DNA from: Monodelphis domestica
Lineage: Eukaryota > Chordata > Mammalia > Didelphimorphia > Didelphidae
NCBI RefSeq assembly: GCF_027887165.1
Contig: NC_077230.1
Coordinates: forward strand, 33,679,351 to 33,743,350
Direction: 5' to 3'
DNA length: 64,000 bases
Made by a program: the position numbers and the translations under genes
Notes under the pieces: generated by a model
What the model was told of the DNA's origin: nothing
The model's database searches: none
The model's input: only the letters and a program-made list of their open reading frames with translations
Shown here: piece after piece, positions 1-11,179 of the stretch
Position numbering within the stretch: the first letter of the stretch is position 1
Layout: each line of letters starts with the position of its first letter

Positions 1-1810
1 AAGGCTTTTTCTGCATCTATTGAGATAATCATGTGGTTCTTGCTAGTTTGCTTGTTGATGTGGTCAATTATGTGGATGGTTTTCCTAATGTTGAACCAGT
101 CCTGCGTCCCTGGTATGAATCCTACTTGATCATGGTGAATGATCCTTCTGATCACTTGCTGGAGTCTTTTTGCTAGTATCCTATTTAAGATTTTTGCATC
201 TATATTCATTAGGGAGATTAGCCGATAGTTTTCTTTCTCTGTATTTGACCTGCCTGGTTTTGGAATCAGTACCATGTTTGTGTCGTAAAAGGAGTTTGGT
301 AGAACTCCCTCTTTGCTTATTATGTCAAATAGTTTGTATAGTATTGGGATTAAGTGTTCTCTGAATGTTTGATAGAATTCACTGGTGAATCCATCAGGCC
401 CTGGGGGTTTTTTCTTAGGAAGTTCTTTGATGGCTTGTTGGATTTCCATTTCTGATATGGGATTATTTAAGAATTCTATTTCCTCTTTTGTTAGTCTAGG
501 CAGTTTGTATTTTTGTATATATTCATCCATTTCTCCTAAATTGGTGTATTTATTGCCATATAATTGGGCAAAGTAATTTCTAATGATTGCCTTAATTTCC
601 TCTTCATCGGAGGTGCTGTCCCCCTTTTCATCTTTAATGCTGTTAATTTGCTTTTCTTCCTTCCTTTTTTTAATTAGATTGACCAGTACTTTGACTATTT
701 TGTTTGTTTTTTCAAAGTACCAGCGTCTTGTCTTATTTATTAAATCAATAGTTCTATCACTTTCGATTTTATTAATTTCTCTCTTAATTTTTAGGATTTC
801 TAGTTTGGTTTTCTGCTGGGAGGTTTTAATTTGATCGCTTTCGAGTTTTTTCATTTGCATTTCCACTTGATTGATCTCTGCTCTCCCTTGTTTGTTAATA
901 TAAGCATTCAGGGATATGAATTTACCTCTGATTACCGCTTTGAATGCATCCCAAAAGGTTTGAAAGGATGTTTTGCCATTGTCATTTTCCTTGATGAAAT
1001 TATTAATTGTTTCTATAATTTCTTCTTTAACTAAATGGTTTTGGAGTATCATATTGTTTAATTTCCAATTGGTTTTTGATTTGGTTTTCCATGTACCATT
1101 ACTAATCATTATTTTTATTGCCTTGTGATCTGAGAAGGCTGCATTCATTATTTCTGCTTTTCTGCATTTGTGTGCTATGTTTCTGTGACCTAATGTATGG
1201 TCAATTTTTGTGAATGTGCCATGTGGTGCTGAGAAGAAGGTGTATTCCTTTTTATCCCTATTTATTTTTCTCCGTATGTCTATTAATTCTAATTTTTCTA
1301 AGATTTCATTCACTTCTTTTACTCTTTCTTATTTATTTTTTGATTTGATTTATCTAAATTTGATAATGGTTGGTTTAAGTCTCCCACTAGTATGGTTTTA
1401 TTGTCTATTTCTTCCTTCAATTCTCCTCGTTTCTCCATTAGAAATTTGGGTGCTATATTATTTGGTGCATACATGTTGATTAATGATATTTCCTCATTGT
1501 CTAGAGTCCCTTTTAACAAAATATAATTACCTTCCCTATCCCTTTTGATCAGGTCTATTTTTGCTTTGACTTTTTCAGATATCATGATTACCACTCCTGC
1601 CTTCTTTCTATCAGTTGAGGCCCAGAAGGTCTTACTCCATCCTTTAATTCTGACCTTGTGGGTGTCAACCCGCCTCATGTGTGTTTCTTGAAGACAACAT
1701 ATGGTAGGGTTTTGGATTCTAATCCATTCTGCTATTCATCTACGTTTTATGGGTGAGTTCATCCCATTCATGTTCAAAGTTATGATTGTCATTTGTGGAC
1801 TCCCTGGCAT
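1..1810 (-). pseudogene. LINE-1 ORF2 (endonuclease + start of reverse transcriptase), broken
   Basis: The minus-strand ATG at 1810-1808 opens the APE-type endonuclease with TLNMNGMNSPIKR, the usual L1 ORF2 N-terminus. Codon 25 is a TGA (1738-1736), probably a decayed CpG arginine codon. The frame resumes with MRRVDTHKVRIKGWSK. Further on, ILVGDLNQPLSNLDKS is the conserved endonuclease GD-N motif, and the frame is lost again near 1319. Segments nearer the window edge match the L1 reverse transcriptase region, but the catalytic FADD box would lie beyond position 1. There are at least two inactivating lesions in the visible part. Confidence 0.92.
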
Positions 1811-2342
1811 TTTGATAGCCTTCCCTAATTCTAACCTTTTCTTCTTTGGCTCTACCTTTTAGTCCAGTGATTTACTTTGAATCAGTCCCCCTTGTCCCCT
1901 CCCTTGATGTTTCCCTTTTTATTCCCTCCCTTTTGGTTCCCTCCCCCTCCCCCCTCTCTTTCCCTCCCTTTTTGTTCTCCCTCTCCCCCTCCTCCCCTTG
2001 GTTTTCCCATCTCCCTACCCTTGTTGGGTAAGATAGAATTCAAGATCCCAATGGATCTGGATGTTTTTCCCTCTCAGAGTTGATTTCCCTGAGATTGAGG
2101 TTTAAGTAAAAAAAAAACCCTCTCTTCCTCTCCTTCTTATAGGAGTTTTCTTCCCCTCCCCTTCCCATTTGAATCTTTGTGTGAGACCGATTATTCTATT
2201 TGGTCTTTCTTTACCCCCTATTTATACATTACATTTTCCCCACATATTAGTATACATAGATTGATATAAATGTAGTCCTTATAGAAGAGTTTGAGTAAAA
2301 GAAGAAGATAACATTTTTCCCCTTTCCTTAATATTTACCTTT

Positions 2343-3304
2343 TCAGGTATTCCTTGCTCTTTGATTTTCGGTATCAAACTTTCCACAGAGCTCTGGTCTT
2401 TTCTTTGCAAAAAGTTGGAATTCTTCTATTTTGTTGAATGCCCATACTTTCCCTTGGAAGTATATAGTCAGTTTTGCTGGGTAGCTGATTCTTGGTTGGA
2501 GACCCAGCTCTCTTGCCTTTCTGAAGATTATGTTCCATGCCATACGATCATTCAGAGTAGAACTTGCAAGGTCTTGTGTGACCCTGATTGGCATTCCTTT
2601 ATATCTAAATTGTCTTTTTCTAGCTTCCTGTAGGATTTTTTCTTTTGTTTGATAGCTTTGGAATTTGGCAATTACATTCCTGGGAGTTTTCTTTTGGGGG
2701 TTTAGTGTAGAAGGTGTTCTGTGAGCTCTGTCAGTGGCTGTATTGCCCCCTTGTTCTAGAATCTCTGGGCAATTTTCTTTGATTATATCTTGTATCACCA
2801 TGTCCAGTTTGGTGTTTATTTCTGGCTTTTCTGGGAGTCCAATTATTCTTAAACTATCTCTTCTCCCTCTATTTTCCAGATCTGTCATCTTGTCGGTGAG
2901 ATATTTTATGTTCTCTTCTAATTTCTTGGTATTTTGGCTTTGCTTTATTAATTCTTGCTCTTTTACACGATCGTTGTCTTCCAGCTGCCTGATTCTGGCG
3001 TTTAAAGCCTGGTTTTCCTTTTCAGTTTCATTGTACCGGTTTTGTAGATGCGTGAATTTCTTTTGCATTATTTCCAACTTTTCCTCCCAGATGCTTCCAT
3101 CTTTTTGGTCATTTCTGATTCAAATTCTTCATGGGTTTGTGGTGAGTTTCCATTTCCTTTGGAAGATTTTGGGGCATTTTCTTGTATATCTTCTATCTCC
3201 TCTGTATTTTGTATTTTGCCTCCATAGAATGTGTCCAAAGTCGCCCCTTTCTTCTTATTTTTCTTGGTATTTTGGGGCTTCTGTGCTTCTGTGGAGTTTG
3301 CCAT
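2343..3304 (-). pseudogene. LINE-1 ORF1 (coiled coil, RRM, C-terminal domain), one frameshift
   Basis: ORF1 starts at MANSTEAQKPQNTKKNKKKG (3304) and runs about 78 codons before a single-base shift near 3085. It continues in the second frame from EIMQKKFTHLQNRYNE to the stop at 2343. Visible parts are a lysine-rich N-terminus, a heptad-like coiled coil (QALNARIRQLEDNDRVKEQ), the RRM core (RRDSLRIIGLPEK) and the C-terminal nucleic-acid binding domain with RVTQDLASSTLNDR. This is the trimeric RNA-binding chaperone that packages L1 RNA. Apart from the shift it is full length. Confidence 0.92.
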
Positions 3305-4012
3305 CTCTGAATGTGGAGGATTAGTTTTTCTTATCTCTATCTGGTGTTAAGAGGCTTTAGTCCTGGGCAGATTGTCGGTTCTATGAGCTTTCCCTGGGTT
3401 AAACTGAATATGCCTCACTGGAACTGGAATGGAAGTGTCTGACCAGGAGGCCACACTCTCCCCCGGGCTCTCTGGGTCTGGTTGCTTTCCGGAAGTTGTC
3501 TTCAGAATAGCTGGCCATGAGGCTGTTTCGTTGGCCTGCGGGGGGATGGGCTGCGGCTTCCTGGAGCTCCAAGGGCAGGGACTTTCACTGAGACTTGGAT
3601 AGCAGGATCCAGCCCGTGAGGCTGTCTTGCCAGCCCTGAGGGTTAATGTTGTTTCGACCCTGCTCTCTTCCGGGGGAGCTCCGAGGGCAGTGACTTTCAC
3701 TGGGACTCGTATAGAAGGCCCTGAGAGTTGTTGTTCCAACGACCCTGCTCTCTGAGCGGGGCGGGGCTGCGGCTTCCTGGAGCCTTGGACTCTGCGCTCC
3801 TACCCCTTAGGTCCGAGTGATCTCGGGTTCTGGCTTTTGATTGGGGCCATACCTTCTGATCTGGGTCCAGGTCCAGGAGGAGGGTTCCCAGGGTCTATGC
3901 TGTTGAATGTCTTGAATATCGGCGCCTTTGGAGCTTATAGTTTGAGATCGGTCGGGAAGGGTTTTCCGGAGATCTGAACTTTAGCTTTCTCCACGCTGCC
4001 ATCTTGACCGGA
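3305..4012 (-). promoter_or_regulatory. LINE-1 5' UTR with two internal repeat units
   Basis: This GC-rich stretch contrasts with the AT-rich surroundings and lies directly upstream of ORF1. Two imperfect units of roughly 120-130 bp are visible: a GAGCTCC-AGGGCAG-GACTTTCACTG block recurs near 3565-3590 and 3675-3700. Young L1 5' UTRs carry the internal promoter, and tandem units there are common in mammals. Promoter function here is inferred from position only. Confidence 0.6.
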
Positions 4013-5075
4013 AGTCCAGTTCAATTCTAATTTTAAGGAGTTTTCTTCCTTGAGTTCTTGGGTTTCCTTTTCTACTTGGCTGTCTTTTCTTTAAGGGGTT
4101 GTTTTCTTCATGTTTTGTTTTTTTGGTTTTGTTTGTTTTGGTTTTGGGGTTTTTTTTTTTGCCTCTATTCCCATTTTGTGGATTCAATTAATTAGGAAGT
4201 TTTTTTCTTCAATGATTTTTCCCCCCAGCTGTTGAGTTTTTCAATTAGTTCCCTTATATTTTTAAACTTCTTCCTGGGATTCTTTTTAAGATCTAAACTC
4301 CTTGCCCACTTTCTTTTGAGGCTTCACATGTCTCCTTTATGGCATTTTTGTCCTCTTCTGAGTCCATATATTGATCTTCCTTGTCACTAAAGTTCCTTTC
4401 CCAGGTCAGTTTTTTCTTTTTTTTACTTGTTTTTCCATTTTTTCTTTCCTTTGTAACCATATTTATCTTTTGAGATCCTTCTCTGTTCCTGGAGTAAAAG
4501 GGTATATTGTTCTAAGATTACAGAGTACTCTTCTCTGGTATTTGGTGTAGGACTAGCTGCCCTTGTTCCTCGTGGTTTGTCTGTCACGGAGACAGCAGTA
4601 CTGGCATGTTCTGGGGAGGTTGGCAACTGTTTCATCCAAGTATATTTAGCATAATGAGTTACCAGTTCTCCCATTGTTTTGTGGGTTAATCTGGTCCCCA
4701 CTATGCTGCTTCACTGCCCCTACCAAGTAGCCTGGGTGGAGAAGGCTCCCTGCTTTGATTTCTACTGCCCCAGGCTTTCCCCCACCACATAGAAGTAAGC
4801 AAATTACTTCACTGTAGTTCTAGTTCCCCCTTCTTGCATCCCTGTAACCTCAAGATTCTTTTGCTATTTGGGAGTGGATAGTTCATTGTTAATTCTAGTT
4901 CCATCTTTACTCCTTTGGAGTCCCAAGGCTCTGATGTCACATGAGTGTTTGAAGGTTCCTTACCTTCTCTACCTGTATAGAGTGACTCCAGCTGGGTTCC
5001 AAGATCTGCCAGTACTATCAGATTGCTCTCTTCTCTTACCTACAGTGAGATGTTCCTCAAACTTTTCTTTGTTTT
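4013..5075 (-). mobile_element. Older LINE-1, ORF1 N-terminus and 5' UTR remnant
   Basis: Minus-strand sequence matches my recollection of the ORF1 N-terminal coding region and 5' UTR of an older marsupial L1 subfamily, including the TGATCTTCCTTGTCACTAAA block near 4371. Lysine-rich reading frames are fragmentary (for example 4701-4423). The younger L1 to the left ends exactly where this begins, which suggests nested insertion. Confidence 0.65.
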
Positions 5076-5929
5076 GAGGCAATTTGTTTTCTTTTGTTTT
5101 TGCATTGAGGAAATGGAGTGCCTTTTCTTCCTACATCTTATCTTTCAGCATGCAACTTTTGTCTTCATGCAAAATCTGAATAAAAGTGAAGAGGGCAGTT
5201 CTAAAGAGAGGAAGCTGCTGAGGTATCTATACACATAAATGTACATATACACATATGTACCCATATATACATCCATATATAGATATACATATCTATATGT
5301 CTGTACATATATGCATGTGTGAGCATAGAATGGCTTCCACATTTTAAAGATTTTTTTCATAGAGATTGAAAATGTTTTTTTTACCAAGAACTCCTTGACA
5401 GCAGAGATTGACTTTTTTGTCTTTTTCTGTATCCTTGGTGCTGTACCTGGAACACTTGAGGCACTTACTAATGATTGTTGACTTATTCAAAACCTAGGAT
5501 TTGTTTTTTTAAGAAATATTATCTATAAAAAGAAGAATGTGCATTTTTGAAAGACTTTCAAGTTTTTGAACTATAACACTCAAGGATGAGATAGAACACT
5601 TTATTATCCCTATTACTACAAGAGGAAACTAAGAATCACAGCTGATGATTACCTTTGGCTTATATGTTTCTGTGCCAAGAATAATCCCATGTGTCTTACC
5701 ACAAAGTTTATACTCTGCCTGATTATAAGTAAATTTTCTAGGAAAAAGAAACATATAGACATACACACACACACACAGACAAAACACAAATACACATACA
5801 AATGGTATCTAGGCTGCTGCACGAACTGAAGCTAGTGAGGGGGAAAAAGATTGCAAAAACAGAAAATTACTCATGAATTTATAAATTACTTATAGTTAAG
5901 ATCAACGCTGCCATACTCTTAAGAGATGT

Positions 5930-6150
5930 GCATTATACAATGTAACATGTATCTGATTTCTTTTAATGTAAAATACTCTCTGTAAGGCATATTATCTTGT
6001 TTTATCTTCATGACAACTCTGTGGTGGAGGTTACATAAATAATACTTTCCAGATTTTACAGAAAACAAAAGAAAGGAAGATTCTGGGAAAAAGACACTAC
6101 TTGTTCAAGTACACCCAGCTAGTAAATGGACAAGCCAAGATTCTGTGGGA
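5930..6150 (-). repeat. MIR/CORE-type SINE remnant
   Basis: It contains the reverse-complement MIR signature: fragments for 'bring down the count' (CAGATTTTACAGAAAACA), 'TTGTTCAAG..CACCCAGCTAGTAAATGG' and a decayed tRNA-like end. Strongly diverged. Confidence 0.6.
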
Positions 6151-6414
6151 AGAATGCATTGTCACTTTAAAGATATATTACAGAATCCAAATTGTAAGAA
6201 GGAATGGAATACATTCTCTCCCTAGTTAATCTGTGTCACCCTAAGATTTTATTAAGAGTGGGACTCACTCTAATTCCCTACTTAAACTGAATGTGTAAAC
6301 TCTAGCTTGAGTCTCTAGCTGCCTTTCTAATGAGACTCACCATCACCTTTGTCAGAGTTATGCAGAAAGTGAGGCAGGTCAAGATTCTTTTGAGAAAAAT
6401 GAGGTGGGGGGAGG

Positions 6415-6530
6415 ATTCAGTCTATTTCGCCTTCTGCAGATTTGACTATACCATTTACTAGCTGTTTGGAACTTTGAACAACTTACTTAACTACTCATGT
6501 TCTTTAAATCTCATATGAAAAGTGGTACTG
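6415..6530 (+). repeat. MIR/CORE-type SINE remnant
   Basis: Plus-strand order of 'ACCATTTACTAGCTG', 'AACTTACTTAACTACTC' and 'AAATCTCATATGAAAAGTGG' follows the MIR core. Diverged. Confidence 0.5.
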
Positions 6531-8049
6531 TGAGAACACCAATCTGACCTTTTGGTGTACATAGTTTCAAAGGAGAAATGCTTGGAAAAAATATTGGACA
6601 AATTAAATAAAGAAGTATTATATATACATTTACATATACATATACATATATACATATTCTGAAAAGAATGAGTTCCACATACCAACCAGTGAAGTTTTTT
6701 AAAGAATACAGTTCTTTCAGAACAAAAATGACACAATAGAGAAAAGAGAAATGGATCCTATTTTGACTCTGGCAAAGGTACAGGTAAATTTAGAAGAAAG
6801 AATGCCCAGGTGCCAAGAAAAGGAAAAGATCATGAAAAAGTGGTTGTAATGGAACAGAGAGTATATTATAGAACAGAGATGATGTTATAAGCATCAGTGT
6901 TTGATATTAATAAACATTCTAATCACTGACATAGATAAAAAATAGATTCCATATGAAATTTGCAAATAACTTGTTTTAGCTATAATTTTCCCAAACCTAG
7001 TACAATGGAAAAATATATTTTTGAATGTTTTAAATGAATATTATTTTAGATATATCTGTATCTATCTCTTTCGATCTATATGACTGTCCATCTAAATTTA
7101 ACTGTTGGCAAATAAGTTAGAGATGGCTTCCTTTCTTAGCTATAGATGTTAGACAACCTATATAGATGTTAGACAACCTATCTATATAGAAGGTTCATTA
7201 GAAATCACTTTCTTGGGTGTCATCATTTACCTGAATTTGTCTGGTATTGTGAATATGACAACTTTTGGAGCATCATTGCCATTGCTAACAGTAGGCAATC
7301 TGGTTCAGCCTTTTGAGTCTGGGGTGAATGAGTCACAGTGGGAAAGTGGATGATGCACTTCAGGGGCTGTTATTTTTTTGGCTGCTGAGTACCATTATTA
7401 TGGTGATATGTTCAGTTGGTGTTCAGGGAGGGTTAGGACCTCTACTGTGAGAGCTTGCTGAATGCTTTTCAGGGCTGCTTATCCCCGTTTGGTGTCTACC
7501 TCTTTCCCAGCTCTTACCTGTGGCTCCAAGCTATAGTTTTCAGCAGCAGCCTGTTAAAACTGTCCAGGCAGATGGGTTGAGCTTGGGTTTATGTCTAACT
7601 CTAGGCTTGTGAAGACCTCTCCTGCGAGAACAGATGGATGAGGCAATTTGTTTCAGTAGCCATGAAGGTGGCTGAAGCAAACACTTTCGAGTGCTTAAAA
7701 CTTGGATGGCTATTAGAGACACTGACATCATTCAGGTGCATTTTCAGTCATCCTGACTTTTGTCTTGCCACAGGATTTAGATGACTCTGGAAGAAAGAGT
7801 GAGGCTGACAACTCTGGGCAACTCACTTAAATCCAATTCACATATAAGTTAAGATATTACCCTGTGATGTCACTGGTATTCTTTGAAATGAAGGATCACC
7901 ACCACCACCACCAATTGATGGAACATATTTTTCATTGACTGAATCATCCTTTTATCTTCTTAAATCTAGCTTTGTTTTAAACTGCCCTTGCAGCTGGCTA
8001 ATATTTTCTTGTAGATTCCAGATGATCAATTTATGAGGAAGCTCAAAAA

Positions 8050-8190
8050 TTATCTATTTAATCCACTCATTTTGTAGGTGAGGAAAATGAAGCCCAGAGA
8101 ATACATATAGATGACTAGCTCCCCTGCTAAGACTTCAAGTGTCTTGCCTCTAAATCCAATGCTCTATGTTCTTACCTCTGCATGATAATA
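8050..8190 (-). repeat. MIR-like SINE, shared with copy 2
   Basis: The reverse MIR signature CATTTTGTAGGTGAGGAAAA lies in the same place as 42970-43130 in copy 2, so it predates the duplication. Confidence 0.6.
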
Positions 8191-8296
8191 TAGAGGGTCA
8201 TTAGCAACAGGAAGCAATTAAAGGTTGCTGTTGCCTCTGGTTAAACCTAGGAAGAAACTTATACTGTTCTACTCATTGAATTATTCATATTCTTAG

Positions 8297-8399
8297 ATAT
8301 CACAATTAAAAAAGAACAAGTAGAAGAATTAGTAGAAGAGGAGATCAGCAGTGGCAAACCTGCAATGGGAAAAGCTCTAATGCAGTTTTCCTGGTTTTG
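8297..8399 (+). CDS. Copy 1 linker exon (paralogue of copy-2 exon H)
   Basis: AG acceptor at 8295-8296, donor GTAAGA at 8400. Frame reads ITIKKEQVEELVEEEISSG then KPAMGKALMQFSWF. The length fits entry and exit phases of the copy-2 counterpart at 43242-43353, but it is 9 bp shorter. Confidence 0.75.
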
Positions 8400-10976
8400 G
8401 TAAGAGATGTGGTTTTCATACATGGATAACAAAGTTCTTAACAGACAAAATAATATATTTCTGCTGGATTTTACCCCATTGGCTACCATTTTGCAGTGTT
8501 TTTCCTTTATATAAAAGAACCTCATTATTTCTATATGGTTTCTCAGTTGTTCACATCTTCCTCAAATGGACTCTGGCATAGAGGTATCCAACTCACAACC
8601 TATGGATGTGGCCCCAAGAGATCCATTTCTTTTTGAGTTTGATAACACCAACATAGAGGAAAAAATATAGGACATAGAGTGTATCTAGGGTCAAATTGGA
8701 GCTTTGTCACTTCAACTTGTGTGATTGAGGTTATGTGATTTCTGATCAATACGTTTGAGATTTCTCATCTATATAAAATGAGGGGATGGCACAAGTTGGC
8801 ATCCAGTGTTACTTCCAACTCTACATCAGGGAAACTTCAACTCCTTACAAGACAAATCATGTATTAGTTGTGTTTAATGTAGAGGAGGAAGCGGTAGAGA
8901 GATGATACCATGCCACATGCACAAAACTTTTAACTTAATTGACTTCCATTTCTTGTTTGTTTCTTTTTTTTAACATAAAAGTCAGGTTAGGTTATACCTA
9001 TTCTCTTCGATATATGCCAACATAGACATGTGTCCTATAAAAACCAACCTTCCTTTAACATATGGCTTAATATTTCTTATGGAATTGAAATTTATGAATT
9101 TTTATAGTGTGTTTCTCTTTAGGTAACTTTTTGCATCATAATAGAATGTATTTTATGCTTTAATTATTTCCCTCTCAAATCTTGGATGATTCTAGCAATG
9201 TCCAAGGGTACAATTGGAGGAACTTCTTTTGTTTTAAAAAACATGATAAACAAGTAAAGAATGTGCGCAAGCAGGAAGAAACTGACCTAAAGGTAAATTT
9301 TCATTATGTGAAATTTGTCATAAAGATTTATGTGTGTTTCTCCATTTTAATTACTAGGGAATGAGCTTTTAAAATAATCTCTAAGACCCTTTCGCAGTTT
9401 TCACTGTCAAGGGTTATATTAACATAGGCCAATCTAAGCTTTTAAATATTGTCTCTCTTGATCTCTAGCTATTTGATGACGCCTCTGCTTCTTTTATACC
9501 CCAAAGCTGCTGGTGTCTGACTGGACAGAAACTCAAGTTGGCCATTGGTTAAAGAGTATTGGAATGAAAAAATATATCCTGAAATTTGATTATAAAAGAA
9601 TAAGAGGTCAAGAACTTCTTGAATTAGACAATGATGCATTAAAAGTAAGCTTCAGAATTGGCTTTTTATATATGCTACATACAATTTTATATTAACTTAT
9701 TTTATGGTGGGCATTGGATGAAAAACAGTACAAATAATGGGATTCCTATATATGGCCCATTTGACAACCTTATGGTTTTAAGGAAAACATGTTAACTACC
9801 TTTTTGAATGTAGTTTCAAGAAATGTTTTTTAATGTGATTTGCTCCCCCTTTTTTTCAGTATTCCTGCCATATGGTCATTCCTTTTTATTTCTATTTATT
9901 TATTGAAACCTTATACCTTCCATCTTAGAATATATAACATGTAAGTTTCCAAAGAAAAAGAATTTTAAGGGGTGGGCAATGTGAGGCAAGTGACTGTCTC
10001 AGCATCATACTTCTAGGGGGTCACATTTGAAACCAGGTCCTCTTTTCTCTAGGTCTGGTTCTCAATCTATTGAGCCACCATTCTTTTTTTTTTCTTTTTT
10101 TAGAATTCTATCTATTAACAAACACTGGAAAGCAGAAAAGCCATATTTAATTTTTGACCAGGTAGATTAACTTCACTGAAACAGATTAAAAAACAGTAAT
10201 CATGGGAAATGGCAAGCTTTCATTTCATTTATAGTAAATAAAATATCAATATTTTAAGCTTTAAATATCAAATATTGGTTAGAATAACATCTTTGTCATT
10301 GACTAGAGGTACTAGAGGAATATGATAATTGACTACACAAAACCCTGAAATATATTCTACTTGGATTCATTTGCCACATAAGAAAATATTAGGAGGATTT
10401 TTAAAAATATAGCTTCTTTCACAATTATTTCTAAAATGTTCCTAATGTATTCTATTTAAGTACCTCTAAGCTGTAAATTTCTGATATTCTGGGTTCTTCC
10501 ATTTGAAGACAAATGAAAATTATGCAATTAAAATAATAAAAACAATGTATAGTGTTTCAAATGCAACCATCTCTGGGCTCCCAACCAGTTAAGCAAATAA
10601 AAATTAATAGATGAGAAATGTAGCTTCAAGTATAATTATGATACCAATAAGAAGTACCAACACTCTTCTTAGAAAAGATAGTTTTTATGTGAATTCCTTA
10701 ATGCATTTTAGAGTTCTACAATGTAATTTTTTTACTTCATTCAGAGATATTGAATATTTTCCTAATGTTGTAAAATCTGAGTTCTTCAGAAAGGATACTT
10801 AATTTAATGTTCAGGTTCATTATGTAAAGAGTTATAAAATATATTCATTTGAATGCATGCATGTAAAGTAACAGCTTTAATTTTTTTTTCCAAAGTGCAT
10901 TGGAATCACTAAGAAGAGAGATCGCAAGAAAATCCTTAAGGGAATTAAGAAAATTCAACAGACAGAAAAAAATTAA
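8297..10976 (+). CDS. PPP1R9A-like: Neurabin-like SAM protein, copy 1, 3' end (four exons visible)
   Basis: Exons 8297-8399, 9196-9292, 9507-9644 and 10896-10976 (stop TAA 10974-10976) join in phase with GT-AG borders. They encode a basic/acidic linker ending FSWF, a [10 protein letters not shown] block, and a SAM domain: W-T-x3-V-G-x-W-L-x-S-I-G-M-x2-Y-x2-K-F ... I-x-G-x-E-L-L-E-L-D ... DRKKILKGIKKI. Neurabin-1 (PPP1R9A), unlike spinophilin, ends with a PDZ, coiled coil and a SAM of this pattern. SAM domains mediate protein-protein association. PDZ and coiled-coil exons of this copy are not in the window: they would lie left of position 1 or were displaced by the LINE-1s at 1-5075. The protein ends right after the SAM, lacking the basic tail of neurabin-1. 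Whether it is expressed cannot be told. Confidence 0.75.
8650..8830 (+). repeat. MIR-like SINE, shared with copy 2
   Basis: Plus-strand MIR-like core (GTGATTTCTGATCAATACG, CTCATCTATATAAAATGAG). The counterpart is at 43620-43800. Confidence 0.5.
9196..9292 (+). CDS. Copy 1 lysine-rich exon (paralogue of exon I)
   Basis: TCTAG acceptor, GTAAAT donor. Reads NVQGYNWRNFFCF then [19 protein letters not shown]. The [10 protein letters not shown] core is identical to copy 2 (44156-44252) while the flanking residues differ. 97 bp in both copies. Confidence 0.78.
9469..9506 (+). other. Lost start of the SAM exon in copy 1
   Basis: These 38 bases align with the beginning of the copy-2 SAM exon (CTATTTGATGAC versus GTATTGGATGAT) and follow an intact TCTCTAG acceptor. 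Using them would put the SAM out of frame. They now probably serve as branch/pyrimidine tract for the acceptor at 9506. Confidence 0.6.
9507..9644 (+). CDS. Copy 1 SAM-domain exon
   Basis: Encodes LLVSDWTETQVGHWLKSIGM and on to the donor at 9645 (GTAAGC). The acceptor chosen is TTTATACCCCAAAG at 9505-9506, because the AG at 9467-9468 (the position used in copy 2) would give a frame that does not reach the SAM: copy 1 has a net 4-bp loss between that AG and the SAM tryptophan. From 9507 the phase matches the preceding exon exactly. Confidence 0.75.
9895..10086 (-). repeat. tRNA-derived marsupial SINE, shared with copy 2
   Basis: Reverse orientation: TTATACCTTCCATCTTAGAA at the tail side, then GGCAAGTGACT, and TCTCAATCTATTGAGCCACC at the tRNA-like head. 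A remnant of the same insertion is at 49072-49125 in copy 2, followed by matching unique sequence. Confidence 0.75.
10896..10976 (+). CDS. Copy 1 terminal exon
   Basis: Acceptor TTTTTTCCAAAG. Encodes CIGITKKRDRKKILKGIKKI then QQTEKN and TAA. This is the last helix of the SAM; DRKKILKGIKKI corresponds to the neurabin-1 segment D-R-A-x-V-K-K-K-L-K-E. Confidence 0.78.
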   Translation, partial: CIGITKKRDRKKILKGIKKIQQTEKN

Positions 10977-11170
10977 TACAATCTAACAATTAAATATATC
11001 AAAAAGATAATTCTGGAAGATACAGCAAAAATGAGAAAAATATAATTACATGATATTTACCTTTAATCTACTACTTCAACATATTATTTTGATATAGAAT
11101 AATTTTTCATTGTTGAAAAATTATTAATATCATCCATAATAAGCATTACAGATATTATACTGTATTTCTG

Positions 11171-11176
11171 AATAAA
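11171..11176 (+). terminator. Candidate polyadenylation signal of copy 1
   Basis: AATAAA lies 195 bases after the copy-1 stop in otherwise unique 3' sequence. The aligned site in copy 2 (about 51625) reads GAAAAAA, so the signal is not shared. Confidence 0.5.
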
Positions 11177-11179
11177 CTG

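Larger units (their letters stand above)
1..4012 (-). mobile_element. LINE-1 retrotransposon, 5' part (marsupial type), running off the left edge
   Basis: Read on the minus strand this is, in order, a GC-rich 5' UTR (about 4012-3305), ORF1 (3304-2343), a C/A-rich inter-ORF spacer (about 2342-1811) and ORF2 from its start at 1810 through the endonuclease and into the reverse transcriptase at the window edge. The rest of ORF2 and the 3' end lie outside. The sequence is much less decayed than the other LINE-1s here, so it is one of the younger insertions. Its 5' end abuts an older LINE-1 in the same orientation, so it probably inserted into that element. Both ORFs are broken, so this copy is not mobile. 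Confidence 0.93.
5076..7084. other. No gene; old repeats upstream of copy 1
   Basis: The stretch holds an L2-like 3' end (about 5385-5485), microsatellite-like TACATA/ATATAC tracts (5230-5310, 6620-6655), an (AC)n run (5762-5780), a minus-strand MIR-like SINE (about 5930-6150) and a plus-strand MIR-like SINE (about 6415-6530). No exon matching the missing upstream exons of copy 1 is visible, and it does not align with the equivalent interval of copy 2. Confidence 0.6.

Noticed and set aside
5100-5240. Exon-like block after CTTATCTTTCAG at 5150
   Set aside because: A good acceptor but no conserved peptide, no donor in phase and no counterpart in copies 2 or 3.
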